Below are positions 40,219 through 49,127 of a DNA stretch of 64,000 nt, one piece after another; positions within the stretch are counted from its first letter, which is position 1; each line of letters opens with the position of its first letter. The translations under genes were made by a program, and so were the position numbers. The stretch comes from Actinoallomurus bryophytorum (GTDB lineage: Bacteria > Actinomycetota > Actinomycetes > Streptosporangiales > Streptosporangiaceae). The notes beneath the pieces were generated by a model, which did no database searches, was not told the origin of the DNA, and saw only the letters and a program-made list of their open reading frames with translations. Location of the stretch: NCBI RefSeq assembly GCF_006716425.1, contig NZ_VFOZ01000001.1:3286001-3350000 (forward strand), written 5' to 3'.

Positions 40219-42735
40219 GTGACGGACGTTACCCTGCCGCCCGACGAACCACGGGATCGGGTCGAGCCGGTCGACATCCAGGTCGAGATGCAGCGCAGCT
40301 ACCTCGACTATGCGATGTCGGTCATCGTCGCTCGGGCACTGCCGGAGGTGCGCGACGGCCTCAAGCCGGTGCACCGCCGCGTGCTGTACGCCATGTACGA
40401 CGGCGGGTACCGCCCGGACCGCGGCTACTTCAAGTGCGCGCGCGTCGTCGGCGACGTCATGGGCAACTACCACCCGCACGGCGACAGCGCGATCTATGAC
40501 GCGCTCGTGCGGCTGGCGCAGCCGTGGGCGCTGCGATACCCGCTGGTCGACGGCAACGGCAACTTCGGCTCTCCGGGCAACGACCCGGCCGCCGCCATGC
40601 GGTACACCGAGTGCCGGATGGCGCCGCTGGCCATGGAGATGCTGCGTGACATCGAGAAGGAGACCGTCGACTTCACGCCCAACTACGACGGTCGCTCGCA
40701 GGAGCCTGACGTACTCCCGAGCCGTTTCCCCAACCTGCTGGTCAACGGCTCGGCGGGGATCGCGGTCGGCATGGCCACCAACATCCCTCCGCACAACCTG
40801 CGCGAGGTGGCCTCGGGCGTCGCGTGGTACCTCGACAACTACGGCACCACCGACGAAGAGCTGCTCGACGCGCTGATCGAGCGGATCAAGGGCCCGGACT
40901 TCCCGACCTACGGCCTGATCGTGGGGCGCCGGGGCATCGAGGACGCCTACCGCACCGGCCGCGGCCTGATCACCATGCGGGCCGTGGTCGAGGTCGAGGA
41001 GATCCAGGGCCGTACGTGCCTGGTCGTCAGTGAGCTCCCGTACCAGGTCAACCCGGACAACCTCGCGCTGAAGATCGCGGAGCAGGTCAAGGAAGGGAAG
41101 ATCACCGGGGTCGCCGACGTACGGGACGAGACCTCGGGCCGTACGGGTCAGCGGCTCGTGATCGTGCTCAAGCGCGACGCGGTCGCCAAGGTCGTCCTCA
41201 ACAACCTCTACAAGCACACGCAGCTGCAGGAGACCTTCGGCGCGAACATGCTCGCGCTGGTCGAGGGCGTGCCGCGCACGCTACGCCTCGACCAGTTCGT
41301 CCGGCACTGGGTCGACCACCAGATCGACGTCATCGTCCGCCGCACGCGCTTCCTGCTGCGCAAGGCCGAGGAGCGCGCGCACATCCTGCGCGGCCTGCTC
41401 AAGGCCCTCGACCGCATCGACGAGGTCATCGCGCTGATCCGGCGGTCGCCGTCGGCATCCGAGGCGCAGACCGGCCTGATGCAGCTCCTGGAGATCGACG
41501 AGATCCAGGCGCAGGCCATCCTGGACATGCAGCTGCGCAAGCTGGCCGCCCTGGAGCGCCAGGCGATCACCGATGAGTACGACAAGCTCATGACGGAGAT
41601 CGCCGACTACAACGACATCCTCGGCTCGCCCGAGCGCCAGCGGTCGATCGTCGGCGACGAGCTGACCGCGATCGTGGACAAGTTCGGCGACGAGCGGCGC
41701 ACGAAGATCATCCCCTTCGACGGCGACGTGTCCATGGAGGACCTGATCGCCGAGGAGGACGTGGTCGTCACGATCACCCGCGGCGGCTACGCCAAGCGCA
41801 CCAAGACCGACCTTTACCGCGAGCAGAAGCGCGGAGGTAAGGGCGTACGCGGGGCGCACCTCAAGCAGGACGACATCGTCGACCACTTCTTCGTGACCAC
41901 GACCCACCACTGGATCCTGTTCTTCACCAACAAGGGCCGGGTCTACCGGGCGAAGGCGTACGAGCTTCCCGAGGCGGGCCGCGACAGCCGTGGGCAGCAC
42001 GTCGCCAACCTGCTCGCGTTCCAGCCGGACGAGCGCATCGCCGAGGTTCTGGACCTGCGCGACTACGGGGTTTCGCCCTATCTCGTGCTGGCGACCAAGC
42101 AGGGCCGGATCAAGAAGACGGAGCTGGCGGCGTACGACTCCCCGCGCTCGGCCGGCCTCATCGCGATCAACCTCGACGAGGGCGACGAGCTGATCGCCGC
42201 ACGGCTGGTCTCCCCCGAGGACGACCTGCTCATGGTCAGCAGCGGCGCACAGGCCATCCGCTTCCCCGCCCGCGACGACGTGCTGCGGCCGATGGGCCGT
42301 GCCACCGCCGGCGTGATCGGCATGCGCTTCGACGACGGCCAGGAAGTTCTCGACATGCACGTCGTACGCGAAGGCGAGGATGTGCTGGTCGCGACGGAGG
42401 GCGGGTACGCGAAACGGACCCCGGCCATCCAGTACCCCCTCCACGGCCGTGGGGGCAAGGGTGTTCTGACCGCTAAGATCGTTGAAACTCGCGGCCGGTT
42501 GGTGGGCGCCCTCATGGTCAGGCCAGACGATGAGGTCTATGCCATCACCGCGAGCGGTGGCGTAATCCGTACGCGAGCGTCAGGTGTCAAACAGTCTGGA
42601 CGTTCGACCATGGGGGTACGTCTAATGAACCTCGCGGATGGTGACAGCGTCGTAGCCATCGCGAGGAACGTAGAGTCCATCGAGGACCCTGACGCAGAGC
42701 CGGACACAGAGTCCGGGGAAGGGAGCGACGCGTGA
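40219..42735 (+). CDS. gyrA: DNA gyrase subunit A
   Basis: 838 residues from a GTG behind GGAAGAGG. Cuts and rejoins DNA; introduces negative supercoils with GyrB. The quinolone region reads [18 protein letters not shown]: serine and aspartate at the two key positions, the sensitive-type residues (E. coli S83, D87). Catalytic tyrosine in [11 protein letters not shown] near residue 129. The GyrA box QKRGGKG near 540 opens the C-terminal DNA-wrapping beta-pinwheel. Acidic tail ([17 protein letters not shown]). Confidence 0.97.
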   Translation: MTDVTLPPDEPRDRVEPVDIQVEMQRSYLDYAMSVIVARALPEVRDGLKPVHRRVLYAMYDGGYRPDRGYFKCARVVGDVMGNYHPHGDSAIYDALVRLAQPWALRYPLVDGNGNFGSPGNDPAAAMRYTECRMAPLAMEMLRDIEKETVDFTPNYDGRSQEPDVLPSRFPNLLVNGSAGIAVGMATNIPPHNLREVASGVAWYLDNYGTTDEELLDALIERIKGPDFPTYGLIVGRRGIEDAYRTGRGLITMRAVVEVEEIQGRTCLVVSELPYQVNPDNLALKIAEQVKEGKITGVADVRDETSGRTGQRLVIVLKRDAVAKVVLNNLYKHTQLQETFGANMLALVEGVPRTLRLDQFVRHWVDHQIDVIVRRTRFLLRKAEERAHILRGLLKALDRIDEVIALIRRSPSASEAQTGLMQLLEIDEIQAQAILDMQLRKLAALERQAITDEYDKLMTEIADYNDILGSPERQRSIVGDELTAIVDKFGDERRTKIIPFDGDVSMEDLIAEEDVVVTITRGGYAKRTKTDLYREQKRGGKGVRGAHLKQDDIVDHFFVTTTHHWILFFTNKGRVYRAKAYELPEAGRDSRGQHVANLLAFQPDERIAEVLDLRDYGVSPYLVLATKQGRIKKTELAAYDSPRSAGLIAINLDEGDELIAARLVSPEDDLLMVSSGAQAIRFPARDDVLRPMGRATAGVIGMRFDDGQEVLDMHVVREGEDVLVATEGGYAKRTPAIQYPLHGRGGKGVLTAKIVETRGRLVGALMVRPDDEVYAITASGGVIRTRASGVKQSGRSTMGVRLMNLADGDSVVAIARNVESIEDPDAEPDTESGEGSDA

Positions 42736-42784
42736 ATGACCTGATCCGTCAGCAGGCAGTGCGTCGCCTTCCCGGGGAGGTCAT

Positions 42785-43954
42785 ATGACGGCCAACGCCG
42801 GCAAGGACGCTAACGGCAAGTCCGGACAGCGCCCGACCGGAGCGGACGCCGAGGGCGGCCGGACGCGGAAGAAGACCAGCGCCGCGAAGCCGCCGAGCGA
42901 CGAAGTGACCGTGAAGACCAACGCCGCAGACGACACCAACGGGTCCGCCAAGGACCCGGACGAGACGGTTGTCGACATCCCGGCCAAGGACGACTACGAC
43001 ACGGTGCAGGACGTCGCACCGGCCGACGAAGCGCCGTCGGCCGATGAGGATGACGACGATGACGCGACGGCGGTGGACGCCTTCGATTCCACCTCCTCGT
43101 CGTTCTCGTCGCCCTCCTTGGAGTCCTCGGAGTCCTTCGAGTCCTCGGGGTCCTCGGACGTGGAGGAGTCGAGCAGTCGTACGGCGTCGTTCGGCCTGCC
43201 AAAGGATCTTGGCAGTGCGGGCTTCGGCGAACCAGAAAACGACGGTTCTGGGGCCGAAAAGTGGGCGAGCGAGCCCGCGCCGCGAGATGATGACGCGAAC
43301 TATCCGTACGAAATTGGGGAGTCGATGCCGAGTTCGGGTAGGAGCGCGGCCATGGATTCTTCAACCCCATCGAGTCGCGCCCTGGGTGGAGGAGCCGCTT
43401 CGGGCGGCACCCCGGCCTCGTACGCGCCCGGTGGCCTTGGTGCTCCAAGCGACCCCGCCGGTCCGAGTGGCTCTGGCAGCTCCGGCGGCCGCCCCGCGAT
43501 CGAGTCGGCCGCCGCGCGGGTCTCCAAGCTGACGGGCTCCCTGCGCAAGCCGGACAAGTCCGGTGGCCGCAAGGCACCGCGGAAGGCCCACCTTCAGGTG
43601 GCGCGGTTCGAGCCGTGGTCGGTGATGAAGTTCAGCTTCATCATGTCGCTGGTGTGCTTCCTTGTGCTGTTCGTCGCGGTCGCGGTGCTTTATGTGATCC
43701 TGTCGTGGCTCGGCGTCTTCGATGCGCTGTCCAACACGATCCACGACCTCACCTCGAACGACCAGGGCAAGACCGGCGGCCTGAACCCCGCGAGCTGGTT
43801 CTCGGCGGCGAGAATCCTCGGCTACACCGCGCTGATCGGCACGCTGAACGTCCTTCTCATTACGGCTCTGGCCACGGTGTGGTCGGTGATCTACAACATG
43901 GCCGCCGATCTTGTCGGCGGTGTCGAGGTCACCTTGAAGGAAGCCGACTCATAA
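42785..43954 (+). CDS. DUF3566 domain membrane protein
   Basis: 389 residues from ATG behind GGGGAGG. The first 270 residues are low-complexity: acidic and serine/aspartate-rich, then glycine/serine/proline-rich. The C-terminal DUF3566 domain (HLQVARFEPWSVMKFSFIMSLVCFLVLFVAVAVLYVILSWLGVFDAL near residues 270-320, then ARILGYTALIGTLNVLLITALATVWSVIYNMAADLVGGVEVTLKE) has two membrane helices. Always after gyrA in actinobacteria (Rv0007, proposed link to division or wall growth). The low-complexity part is longer than usual. Confidence 0.88.
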   Translation: MTANAGKDANGKSGQRPTGADAEGGRTRKKTSAAKPPSDEVTVKTNAADDTNGSAKDPDETVVDIPAKDDYDTVQDVAPADEAPSADEDDDDDATAVDAFDSTSSSFSSPSLESSESFESSGSSDVEESSSRTASFGLPKDLGSAGFGEPENDGSGAEKWASEPAPRDDDANYPYEIGESMPSSGRSAAMDSSTPSSRALGGGAASGGTPASYAPGGLGAPSDPAGPSGSGSSGGRPAIESAAARVSKLTGSLRKPDKSGGRKAPRKAHLQVARFEPWSVMKFSFIMSLVCFLVLFVAVAVLYVILSWLGVFDALSNTIHDLTSNDQGKTGGLNPASWFSAARILGYTALIGTLNVLLITALATVWSVIYNMAADLVGGVEVTLKEADS

Positions 43955-44064
43955 CCGCGACTGCACCGCGTCGGGGGGGCCAAACGATTACCGGTTAGGG
44001 GTGCCGATCGGGTACTGTTTCTCGACGTCGCCCCTTGGTCCTCCTCGACCGGGAGCAGCTGCAC

Positions 44065-44141
44065 GGGCCTATAGCTCAGTCGGTTAGAGCGCATCCCTGA
44101 TAAGGATGAGGCCGGAGGTTCAAGTCCTCCTAGGCCCACCA
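44065..44141 (+). tRNA. tRNA-Ile (GAT)
   Basis: Acceptor stem GGGCCTA/TAGGCCC, D-arm AGCTCAGTCGGTTAGAGC, anticodon loop CTGATAA with GAT at 44099-44101, T-arm with GGTTCAAGTCC, and encoded CCA at 44139-44141. Directly after the gyrA/DUF3566 genes, the conserved actinobacterial position. Confidence 0.97.
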
Positions 44142-44148
44142 GCCCAGA

Positions 44149-44189
44149 CACAACGAGACCCCCGCCGCTGGCGGGGGTTTCTGCGTTGT
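44149..44189 (+). terminator. Terminator after tRNA-Ile
   Basis: ACCCCCGCC (44158-44166), loop GCT, GGCGGGGGT (44170-44178), then TTTCTG; the flanking ACAACG...CGTTGT extends the pairing. Confidence 0.85.
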
Positions 44190-44312
44190 ACTGGAGAAAT
44201 ACTGGGGATCGTTCCGCAAAACGAGCCCCGACGCGAACCTCACCCGGCCATGGTCTGCCGGCCGCTCCGGAGCTCTACCACGACGGGCCGATCGCCACGC
44301 CGCGCGCCGCCC

Positions 44313-44730
44313 TCACGCCATGGCTCCAGCAGCTCGTCGAGCAACGCCACCGGAGCGTGCGGCTCCCGGCCGGCGCCGAGGTCGATCGCCCGCGCGCTGC
44401 TCCAGCGGCGACTCCCACCGCGCCTGGAGACCGTCGAGGATCCGCTGCCGCATCTCCGGCGTCGAGTGCGAGTACACCCTGCGGATCCCCCCGAGCCGAT
44501 ACCCGAGCCGCTCGTACCTCGCGACCTCGGGCACGCCGTCCTCGATCAGGCACGCCGTCCTCGATCAGCCACGTCTTGTGGCTGTGCCGCTGGCCGTGCG
44601 GAGTCAGGCCCAGCTCGACCGCCAGCCACGCCGCCTCCGCACGTTCCGCATTGTTCCGGCCGACCACCGGCCGACCGCCGGCCGACCACCGGCTGGCCCG
44701 GCCACGCCTCGCCGTCCAGGCGCACGTGGA
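44313..44730 (-). pseudogene. Decayed tyrosine integrase (C-terminal part), frameshifted
   Basis: On the minus strand one frame reads ELGLTPHGQRHSHKTWLIEDG, containing the box II H-x-x-R of tyrosine recombinases. After a shift of frame it continues PEVARYERLGYRLGGIRRVYSH then STPEMRQRILDGLQARWE, the usual C-terminal end with the catalytic tyrosine (VYSH). The shift is explained by a 19-bp tandem duplication. The catalytic N-terminal boxes upstream are not recognisable. It lies right after tRNA-Ile, where an integrase of a tRNA-targeted element is expected. The upper limit of the remnant is uncertain. Confidence 0.8.
44530..44567. repeat. 19-bp tandem duplication that breaks the integrase frame
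   Basis: GGCACGCCGTCCTCGATCA occurs twice back to back (44530-44548 and 44549-44567). Removing one copy restores a continuous integrase frame (WLIEDGVPEVARYERLG). Confidence 0.92.
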
Positions 44731-44946
44731 CCGGCGATGCCCGGCGGTTATCCACAGGACGAACGCCTCTGTGGACGGGGTGAACTACCGCCGGTAGGTT
44801 GCTCCGGCGGTGGTGGCCGCCCGCGGGGCCGAGGAATACGTACTCATGTGGCCGCTGGTCATGGCCTGTCCGGGCAGGAGCAGTAGCTCTTCGACGACGC
44901 CGAGACGTGAGCCGCGAGCAGCTCGGCCAGGAAGGGCGGGAGCGGG

Positions 44947-45291
44947 ATGTCGCGGCGGCTGCCCTTCTTCGGCGACCGCCGGTAGAACGTGGCGAATCCG
45001 GAGCTCAACGGTCCGTTGAGCTTCCCGTTGGTCTACGGCGGGTGGAGCGTCTGGTTTCACGTGTCGCTGACGGAGCCCGGGAACCCGGTCTATATGTTCG
45101 ATTGGGATGGCTGGGACTGGACCTAGCGGGATGCGCCAATGGTTGTCGTGGACCAGGACCAGGTCTGGCCCAGCCTCGCCGAGTGGCTGGGGCGATGGGC
45201 AGACGGACACGACGTGTGGGAGCACGATCCGTACATCGCCGCTCTGGTCAGGTCGGATGATCACTACGACGACAGCGACTTCCCGGACTGA
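44947..45291 (+). pseudogene. Decayed small cytosolic protein gene (possibly SUKH/SMI1-like)
   Basis: One frame from an ATG at 44947 reads SRRLPFFGDRR, a TAG at 44983, then ELNGPLSFPLVYGGWSVWFH and LTEPGNPVYMFDWDGWDW, a second TAG at 45124. It then continues VVVDQDQVWPSLAEWLGRWADGHDVWEHDPYIAALVR to a TGA at 45289. The tryptophan- and aspartate-rich composition and normal codon style mark it as a real former gene. Two stops make it a pseudogene. The SUKH resemblance is weak and is an inference. Confidence 0.5.
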
Positions 45292-45385
45292 CAGCAACGG
45301 TGACAGCAACACCGGTAGACGTCGCCGGATGAACGCGGACCCGCGTGGACGGCCGACGTCGGCGATCACCTAGATCATGATCGAA
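45288..45385. repeat. Left-of-att repeat, copy 1
   Basis: The stretch with GACAGCAACGGTGACAGCAAC and later TAGATCATGATCGAACTGAT resembles 51695-51816 along its length. It lies immediately before the tRNA-Ile 3' relic, so it may be an integrase-arm region of the integrated element. Confidence 0.6.
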
Positions 45386-45426
45386 CTGATGAGGATGGGG
45401 CCGGAGGTTCAAATCCTCTTAGGCAC
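45386..45426 (+). other. tRNA-Ile 3'-half relic (attachment-site copy)
   Basis: CTGATGAGGATG, GGCCGGAGGTTCAAATCCT and TTAGGC repeat the tRNA-Ile 3' half (44097-44137) with about five changes. There is no 5' half. It fits the distal att copy left by an element of about 1.3 kb integrated at tRNA-Ile. Confidence 0.85.
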
Positions 45427-45435
45427 ACTCAATCC

Positions 45436-45467
45436 AAAGCCTCCGCCAGGTTTTTTGGTGGGGCTTT
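45436..45467. terminator. Terminator after the tRNA-Ile relic
   Basis: AAAGCCTCCGCCA (45436-45448) pairs with TGGTGGGGCTTT (45456-45467) around TTTTTT; serves either strand and lies just beyond the next minus-strand gene's stop. Confidence 0.6.
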
Positions 45468-45475
45468 CGGCTGCC

Positions 45476-45997
45476 TTACCGGCGTCGTTTCTCGGGCCAG
45501 TCGAAGGTCAGCTCATCGCCGGGAGCGAGTGACGCCCAGCGGCGGGCGGTGGCCTGGAGCGTCGCAGCGGCCGCGATCACTTTCGGGCCGTCGACGCTCG
45601 TGTCGGGAAGCGTGGAGAGCACCTCCCTGGCCGCCTTGGCGACGCCGCCGGCGGACGTGATGCCCTCCGCGGCGACGTACTCCACCAGGTCGGCCATCAG
45701 CTCCGCACGCTGCAGCCGTTCGGACCGAGCGCGGATCGCCGACTCAGAGCGCTCCTTGGCGTGGGGAGGCCGACGGCCGTCGATGTGCCTCATGCTGGAG
45801 AACACCGCACCCGCGGCCACCGCTCCCCAGAAGCCTCCGTCTTCCTCCGTCTCACGCTCGACGACGAAGTGGACCGCGTCGTGTGGCAGGGCAGGCCCTG
45901 CCACACCCTCGTGCACGCGATACCGGACACCATCCGAACGCTCCACGACGCTGAAAGAGCGCTGGCCGTCGGCCAGCCGGGGAAATCTCACTCGCAT
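45476..45997 (-). CDS. Hypothetical protein
   Basis: 173 residues from an ATG at 45997; the frame stays open upstream and a GTG two codons later (VRFPRLADGQRSF) is equally possible. It reads as a soluble protein with a beta-rich N-terminal half (YRVHEGVAGPALPHDAVHFVVERE), one glycine/alanine segment (GGFWGAVAAGAVFSSM), and a helical C-terminal half (MADLVEYVAAEGITSAGGVAKAAREVL) ending PGDELTFDWPEKRRR. Consistent codon use supports a real gene. No family is recognised. First gene beyond the tRNA-Ile element. Confidence 0.65.
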   Translation of the reverse strand: MRVRFPRLADGQRSFSVVERSDGVRYRVHEGVAGPALPHDAVHFVVERETEEDGGFWGAVAAGAVFSSMRHIDGRRPPHAKERSESAIRARSERLQRAELMADLVEYVAAEGITSAGGVAKAAREVLSTLPDTSVDGPKVIAAAATLQATARRWASLAPGDELTFDWPEKRRR

Positions 45998-46302
45998 GCG
46001 TCTCAGCGTCGCATGGCCGCGCAACGGGTTTTCGTCCCCACGCGACGGGCTCCCGATCGTGACCGCGGAAGAGCATGCTGCCCCACTCGCCGGCTCCCGC
46101 GGCCGGTCTCGGGCGAGTCGAGAGGCGCATGGGAATGGAAGGGAAAGGGATGCTCCGGCGCCGACCGCATGTCACCGTAACAGAATACTTTTCGGGAGGA
46201 TTGACACCCATCTACTACGGGTAAGGCAAGCCCGATCATTGCGTGACACTCGGTAATTTATTGATGCCAATGGGTATTTCATTGCTTGGCGGAAATGACG
46301 AT

Positions 46303-46336
46303 CGCGCCGCCACCGCGTGATCGCGGCGACGGCGCG
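46303..46336 (-). terminator. Hairpin downstream of the small hydrophobic protein gene
   Basis: CGCGCCG..CCGCG (46303-46317), loop TGAT, and the complement at 46322-46336, 13 of 15 positions paired. No T-run. Confidence 0.5.
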
Positions 46337-46370
46337 TTCGTTTGATCTTGCGCCGATGGGAAGAGCTGGT

Positions 46371-46544
46371 CTACCAGCGATACCAGCGGCCTCTGGGGCC
46401 ACCCGCCGTACCCGCTCCGCGGAAGACGAAGCCGAGGAGCCACAGCACCAAGACGGCGAGTGCGATCCACCACAGCACGTGGATCGCGAACCCGGCACCG
46501 CCGAGGATCAGCGCGAGCAATAGAACCGCTATAACGATACCCAT
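46371..46544 (-). CDS. Small hydrophobic membrane protein (57 residues)
   Basis: ATG at 46544 behind GAAGGGAGA. The translation begins MGIVIAVLLLALILGGAGFA, continues IHVLWWIALAVLVLWLLGFV and ends FRGAGTAGGPRGRWYRW. It has two closely packed membrane helices and a short basic tail. Similar hydrophobic peptides of 50-60 residues are common in actinobacteria and are often stress-induced; function unknown. Good ribosome site and a hairpin 34 bases beyond the stop support expression. Confidence 0.8.
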   Translation of the reverse strand: MGIVIAVLLLALILGGAGFAIHVLWWIALAVLVLWLLGFVFRGAGTAGGPRGRWYRW

Positions 46545-46693
46545 TTGTTTTCTCCCTTCAAGTACGCATCGAAATTCATCCCCTCAGACAGAGGAATAAA
46601 CCTGCCCATGCCAAGCCTTCGCCGAATGGGGGATTCTGCTCGGTGACCGGATGGCCACTCTGTGATCAGAACCGCGGAAGGATGCCACTGAGG

Positions 46694-47095
46694 TCAGAGA
46701 GACGGGCGCATGGCCACAGCCTCGAGTTCCACGAGCTGATCCGGATACCCGAGTACGACGACGCCGAGCAGTGTGCTGGGAGCGTCATGGGTGCCGAACG
46801 CGTCGCGGATCTCCTCCCAGGCCGCCACGAGGTCCGTACGCTCTGCCGACGCGACGTACACGGTCGTCTTGAGTACGTCGCGTCGGCCGGCGCCGGACGC
46901 CACCAGGGCGGCGAAGAGATTTGTGACGCACTGCCGCGCCTGGGCACGTACGTCGCCGGGTCCCACGGTCGCCCCGCTCTCGCCGAGCGGGCAGGCGCCG
47001 GCGGTGAAGACCAGGGCGCCGACAGGTGCGACGGCGGCGTAGGCGTACTCGACTCCGGCGTACAGGCCGGCGGCGCGGATGAGTTCGATGGTCAT
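46694..47095 (-). CDS. RidA family (YjgF/YER057c/UK114) protein
   Basis: 133 residues from ATG. RidA proteins hydrolyse reactive enamine/imine intermediates or act in related deaminase steps. Visible: YAYAAVAPVGALVFTAGACPLGESG (RidA strand and loop), QARQCVTNLFAALVASGAGRRDVLKTTVYVAS (helix plus KTTVYV motif), and the C-terminal LGYPDQLVELEAVAM, where RidA has the catalytic glutamate-bearing strand. The RidA arginine is not obvious at its usual position, so it may belong to a non-RidA subgroup. Confidence 0.87.
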   Translation of the reverse strand: MTIELIRAAGLYAGVEYAYAAVAPVGALVFTAGACPLGESGATVGPGDVRAQARQCVTNLFAALVASGAGRRDVLKTTVYVASAERTDLVAAWEEIRDAFGTHDAPSTLLGVVVLGYPDQLVELEAVAMRPSL

Positions 47096-47141
47096 CCCCG
47101 CAGCGTTTCAGGGCACCTCGGTCACGGGCGCCCGTGCCTGG

Positions 47142-47774
47142 TCAGCACTTGTTGAGAAGCGAGGTGAGGGCCTTCTTCTCGGCGGTGTTCACCGACAGGC
47201 TCCAGGCGTACTTCACCTGCACGTACGAGCGCGCGTACGTGCAGCGGAACGCACTTCGCGGTGGCAGCCAGCGGCCCGGGTCCTTGCCGCCCTTGTCCAT
47301 GTTGAGCGGGTGGTCGGATATCCACAGCTCCGCGTGGCGCAGGTCGTTGGCGAACGCCTGGCGCCGGGCCGTGGTCCAGGACTTCGCGCCGGAGCGCCAG
47401 GCCTCGGACAGGGCGACAAGGTGTTCGATGTCGACCTTGTGCGGGCTTGTCACGGTCTTGCCGTCGTACGGGCTATACCAGCTGCCCTTGGTCGGGTAGC
47501 AGTCGGAGCCGACCCGTACGCCCTTGCCGTCGCGCATGAGCACCACCTCGCGGGTGCTGCAGCCGAAGCCCTGGTCGATCCAGTGGGGGAACTTCGCCCG
47601 GCTGTATCCGGACAGGGAGATCTCCTTCTTGACCTTCAGCGCGGCGAGCTCGGACTTCGCGGTGGTCGCGCCAGGGGGCGGGGGCGGTACCGCGGACGCC
47701 GGCGAGGAGGTCATGATCGCGGTTGTGAGCGGCAGGCCCGTCAGGATCGCGGCGGTGGTGATCGCACGCTTCAC
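47142..47774 (-). CDS. Secreted HNH-family (GmrSD C-terminal/DUF1524-like) nuclease
   Basis: 210 residues from the GTG at 47774 behind AAAGGAGAG; an in-frame ATG ten codons upstream is less likely. A signal peptide (KRAITTAAILTGLPLTTAIMTSSPASA) is followed by a domain with the HNH-type DIEHLVALSEAWRSGA (catalytic His) and DHPLNMDKGGKDPGRWLPP near residues 160-180. Four cysteines (GCS.., DCY.., RCT.., NKC) suit an extracellular fold. Such proteins are common exported nucleases of actinomycetes; the substrate is unknown. Confidence 0.85.
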   Translation of the reverse strand: MKRAITTAAILTGLPLTTAIMTSSPASAVPPPPPGATTAKSELAALKVKKEISLSGYSRAKFPHWIDQGFGCSTREVVLMRDGKGVRVGSDCYPTKGSWYSPYDGKTVTSPHKVDIEHLVALSEAWRSGAKSWTTARRQAFANDLRHAELWISDHPLNMDKGGKDPGRWLPPRSAFRCTYARSYVQVKYAWSLSVNTAEKKALTSLLNKC

Positions 47775-47979
47775 GGCACTCTCCTTTTCTCGGAGGCTCT
47801 CCACGCGCGAGAGTCCCTCCTGAGAACCACATCCTGGTAAGCAATACGTAAACGGGATATGGCGGAGTGTGACCTCATATGGACCGATACGGGAGGTTTC
47901 CGTGCAGTGACGACGGGCAGCCGGCGCCGTACGGTGGGCTTCCGCCGGTCGTCGGTAGGTGATTCCTTGTACGGAGAGT

Positions 47980-48063
47980 TAATCCACAGGCTTGTGGATA
48001 ACGATGTGGGGAGTGCCTGGAGGAGTGCCCCGGTAGGAGATCACGACGATCGGGTTATCCACA
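47980..48063. promoter_or_regulatory. DnaA-box cluster outside oriC
   Basis: Three boxes in 84 bases: TAATCCACA (47980-47988), TGTGGATAA (47993-48001, exact complement of TTATCCACA) and TTATCCACA (48055-48063, exact). They lie in a gene-free stretch (47775-48253) about 14 kb from oriC and match the E. coli consensus better than most boxes in this oriC. Nothing else is seen in the stretch apart from the promoter side of the HNH gene and the leader of the DLW-39 gene. Confidence 0.8.
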
Positions 48064-48253
48064 GGTGTGGAGGATCGGGCGCCGCTCGTGAGGCAACATC
48101 CCGGTCTCGATGTGGCCACAGACGTACAGCCCGACGTTGGAGAACGCCTAGAATCCCATGATCGATAACGGGCGGGGGGAAGCCGCCCGGCACACCGGAA
48201 CGGTTGCTAGGCTGCGAGTCGCACCGTCAGTCGAAGTTTGAAGGGGTCCCACC

Positions 48254-48373
48254 GTGAAGAAACTCATCGTTCTTGCGCTGGTCGCCCTCGGTGGTTTCGC
48301 GGTTTGGCGTCGGCTCCAGCAGGACCGGGCCGAGCTGGACCTGTGGACCGAGGCGACCTCGGCGGACAGCTGA
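48254..48373 (+). CDS. DLW-39 family small protein
   Basis: 39 residues from a GTG behind GAAGGGG. Sequence: KKLIVLALVALGGFAVWRR, one membrane helix, then LQQDRAELDLWTEATSADS with the DLW motif. The family is actinobacterial, about 39 residues long, and lies beside the origin-proximal tRNA genes. Function unknown. Confidence 0.88.
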   Translation: MKKLIVLALVALGGFAVWRRLQQDRAELDLWTEATSADS

Positions 48374-48413
48374 GATACGACATTGATACCGGCGGGGAGC
48401 ATGGGGGGCGTGC

Positions 48414-49127
48414 GTGGACGACACAGCGCGGATCACGCTTGCCTGCCTTGACCTCGCCGGTACGAGCGTGGCCGACGGCGGCGTGGTCGAAAAGGCCTTC
48501 GCCGAGGCGCTGGCCACGCAGGGGGTCGTACGCGGCACCGAGGCGTACGGCCGCTCGATGGCCCGCGTGCAGGCCGCGCGGGGGCAGTCGAAGCTGGACG
48601 TCTTCCGCCAGATCTTCTCCGACGAGGATCGAGCACGCGCTGCCAACCACTCTTTTGAGCGCGCCTACGACTCGATCATCGATCGCGACGGCCTGACGCC
48701 GATCCCCGGCGCCGAGGCCACCATGGACAAACTCACCGATGCGGGCGTACGCGTCTGCCTGATGACGGGATTCGGCCGCGCCACCCTGGGCCGCGTCATC
48801 GACACGCTCGGCTGGTGGAAACGCGCCGACCTCCTGATCTGCCCAGACGACGCCGGCGGCCGCGGCCGCCCGTACCCGGACATGATCCTCACGGCGGCCC
48901 TGCGCCTCCAGGTCGAGAACGTCCGCCACATCGCGGTGTGCGGAGACACGGCAAGCGACATGCGCAGCGGTCACCGAGCAGGAGCCTCCATCGTCGCGGG
49001 CGTCCTGACCGGCGCCCACGACCGCCCCCAACTCGAAACGGCAGGCGCGACCGAGGTACTGGAGAGCATCTCGGGCCTACCAGACCTGATCCTGCGAACG
49101 ACCGCCGCGATCCCCGCACCGCGATAG
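48414..49127 (+). CDS. HAD-superfamily phosphonatase-like hydrolase
   Basis: 237 residues from a GTG. HAD motifs: LACLDLAGTSVAD near residue 13 (nucleophile aspartate, DxAGT form), MTGFGRATLGRVID near 116 (motif II), RPYPDMI near 151 (motif III lysine region read as GRPYPDM), and VCGDTASDMRSG near 173 (motif IV). The DLAGT start and RPYPDM match the phosphonatase-like subfamily (phosphonoacetaldehyde hydrolase relatives), but the Schiff-base lysine is not evident, so the substrate is open. The 331 bases beyond it (49128-49458) hold (CTGCGG)4 and a TAGGCT -10 for tRNA-Ala but no gene. Confidence 0.85.
   Translation: MDDTARITLACLDLAGTSVADGGVVEKAFAEALATQGVVRGTEAYGRSMARVQAARGQSKLDVFRQIFSDEDRARAANHSFERAYDSIIDRDGLTPIPGAEATMDKLTDAGVRVCLMTGFGRATLGRVIDTLGWWKRADLLICPDDAGGRGRPYPDMILTAALRLQVENVRHIAVCGDTASDMRSGHRAGASIVAGVLTGAHDRPQLETAGATEVLESISGLPDLILRTTAAIPAPR

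Noticed and set aside
41900..42000. Intein or insertion in gyrA/gyrB
   Set aside because: Both gyrase genes are of normal length with uninterrupted conserved motifs.
45053..45067. A fifth parS site (GTTTCACGTG...)
   Set aside because: Only the left half and core match; the right half reads TCGC instead of AAAC.
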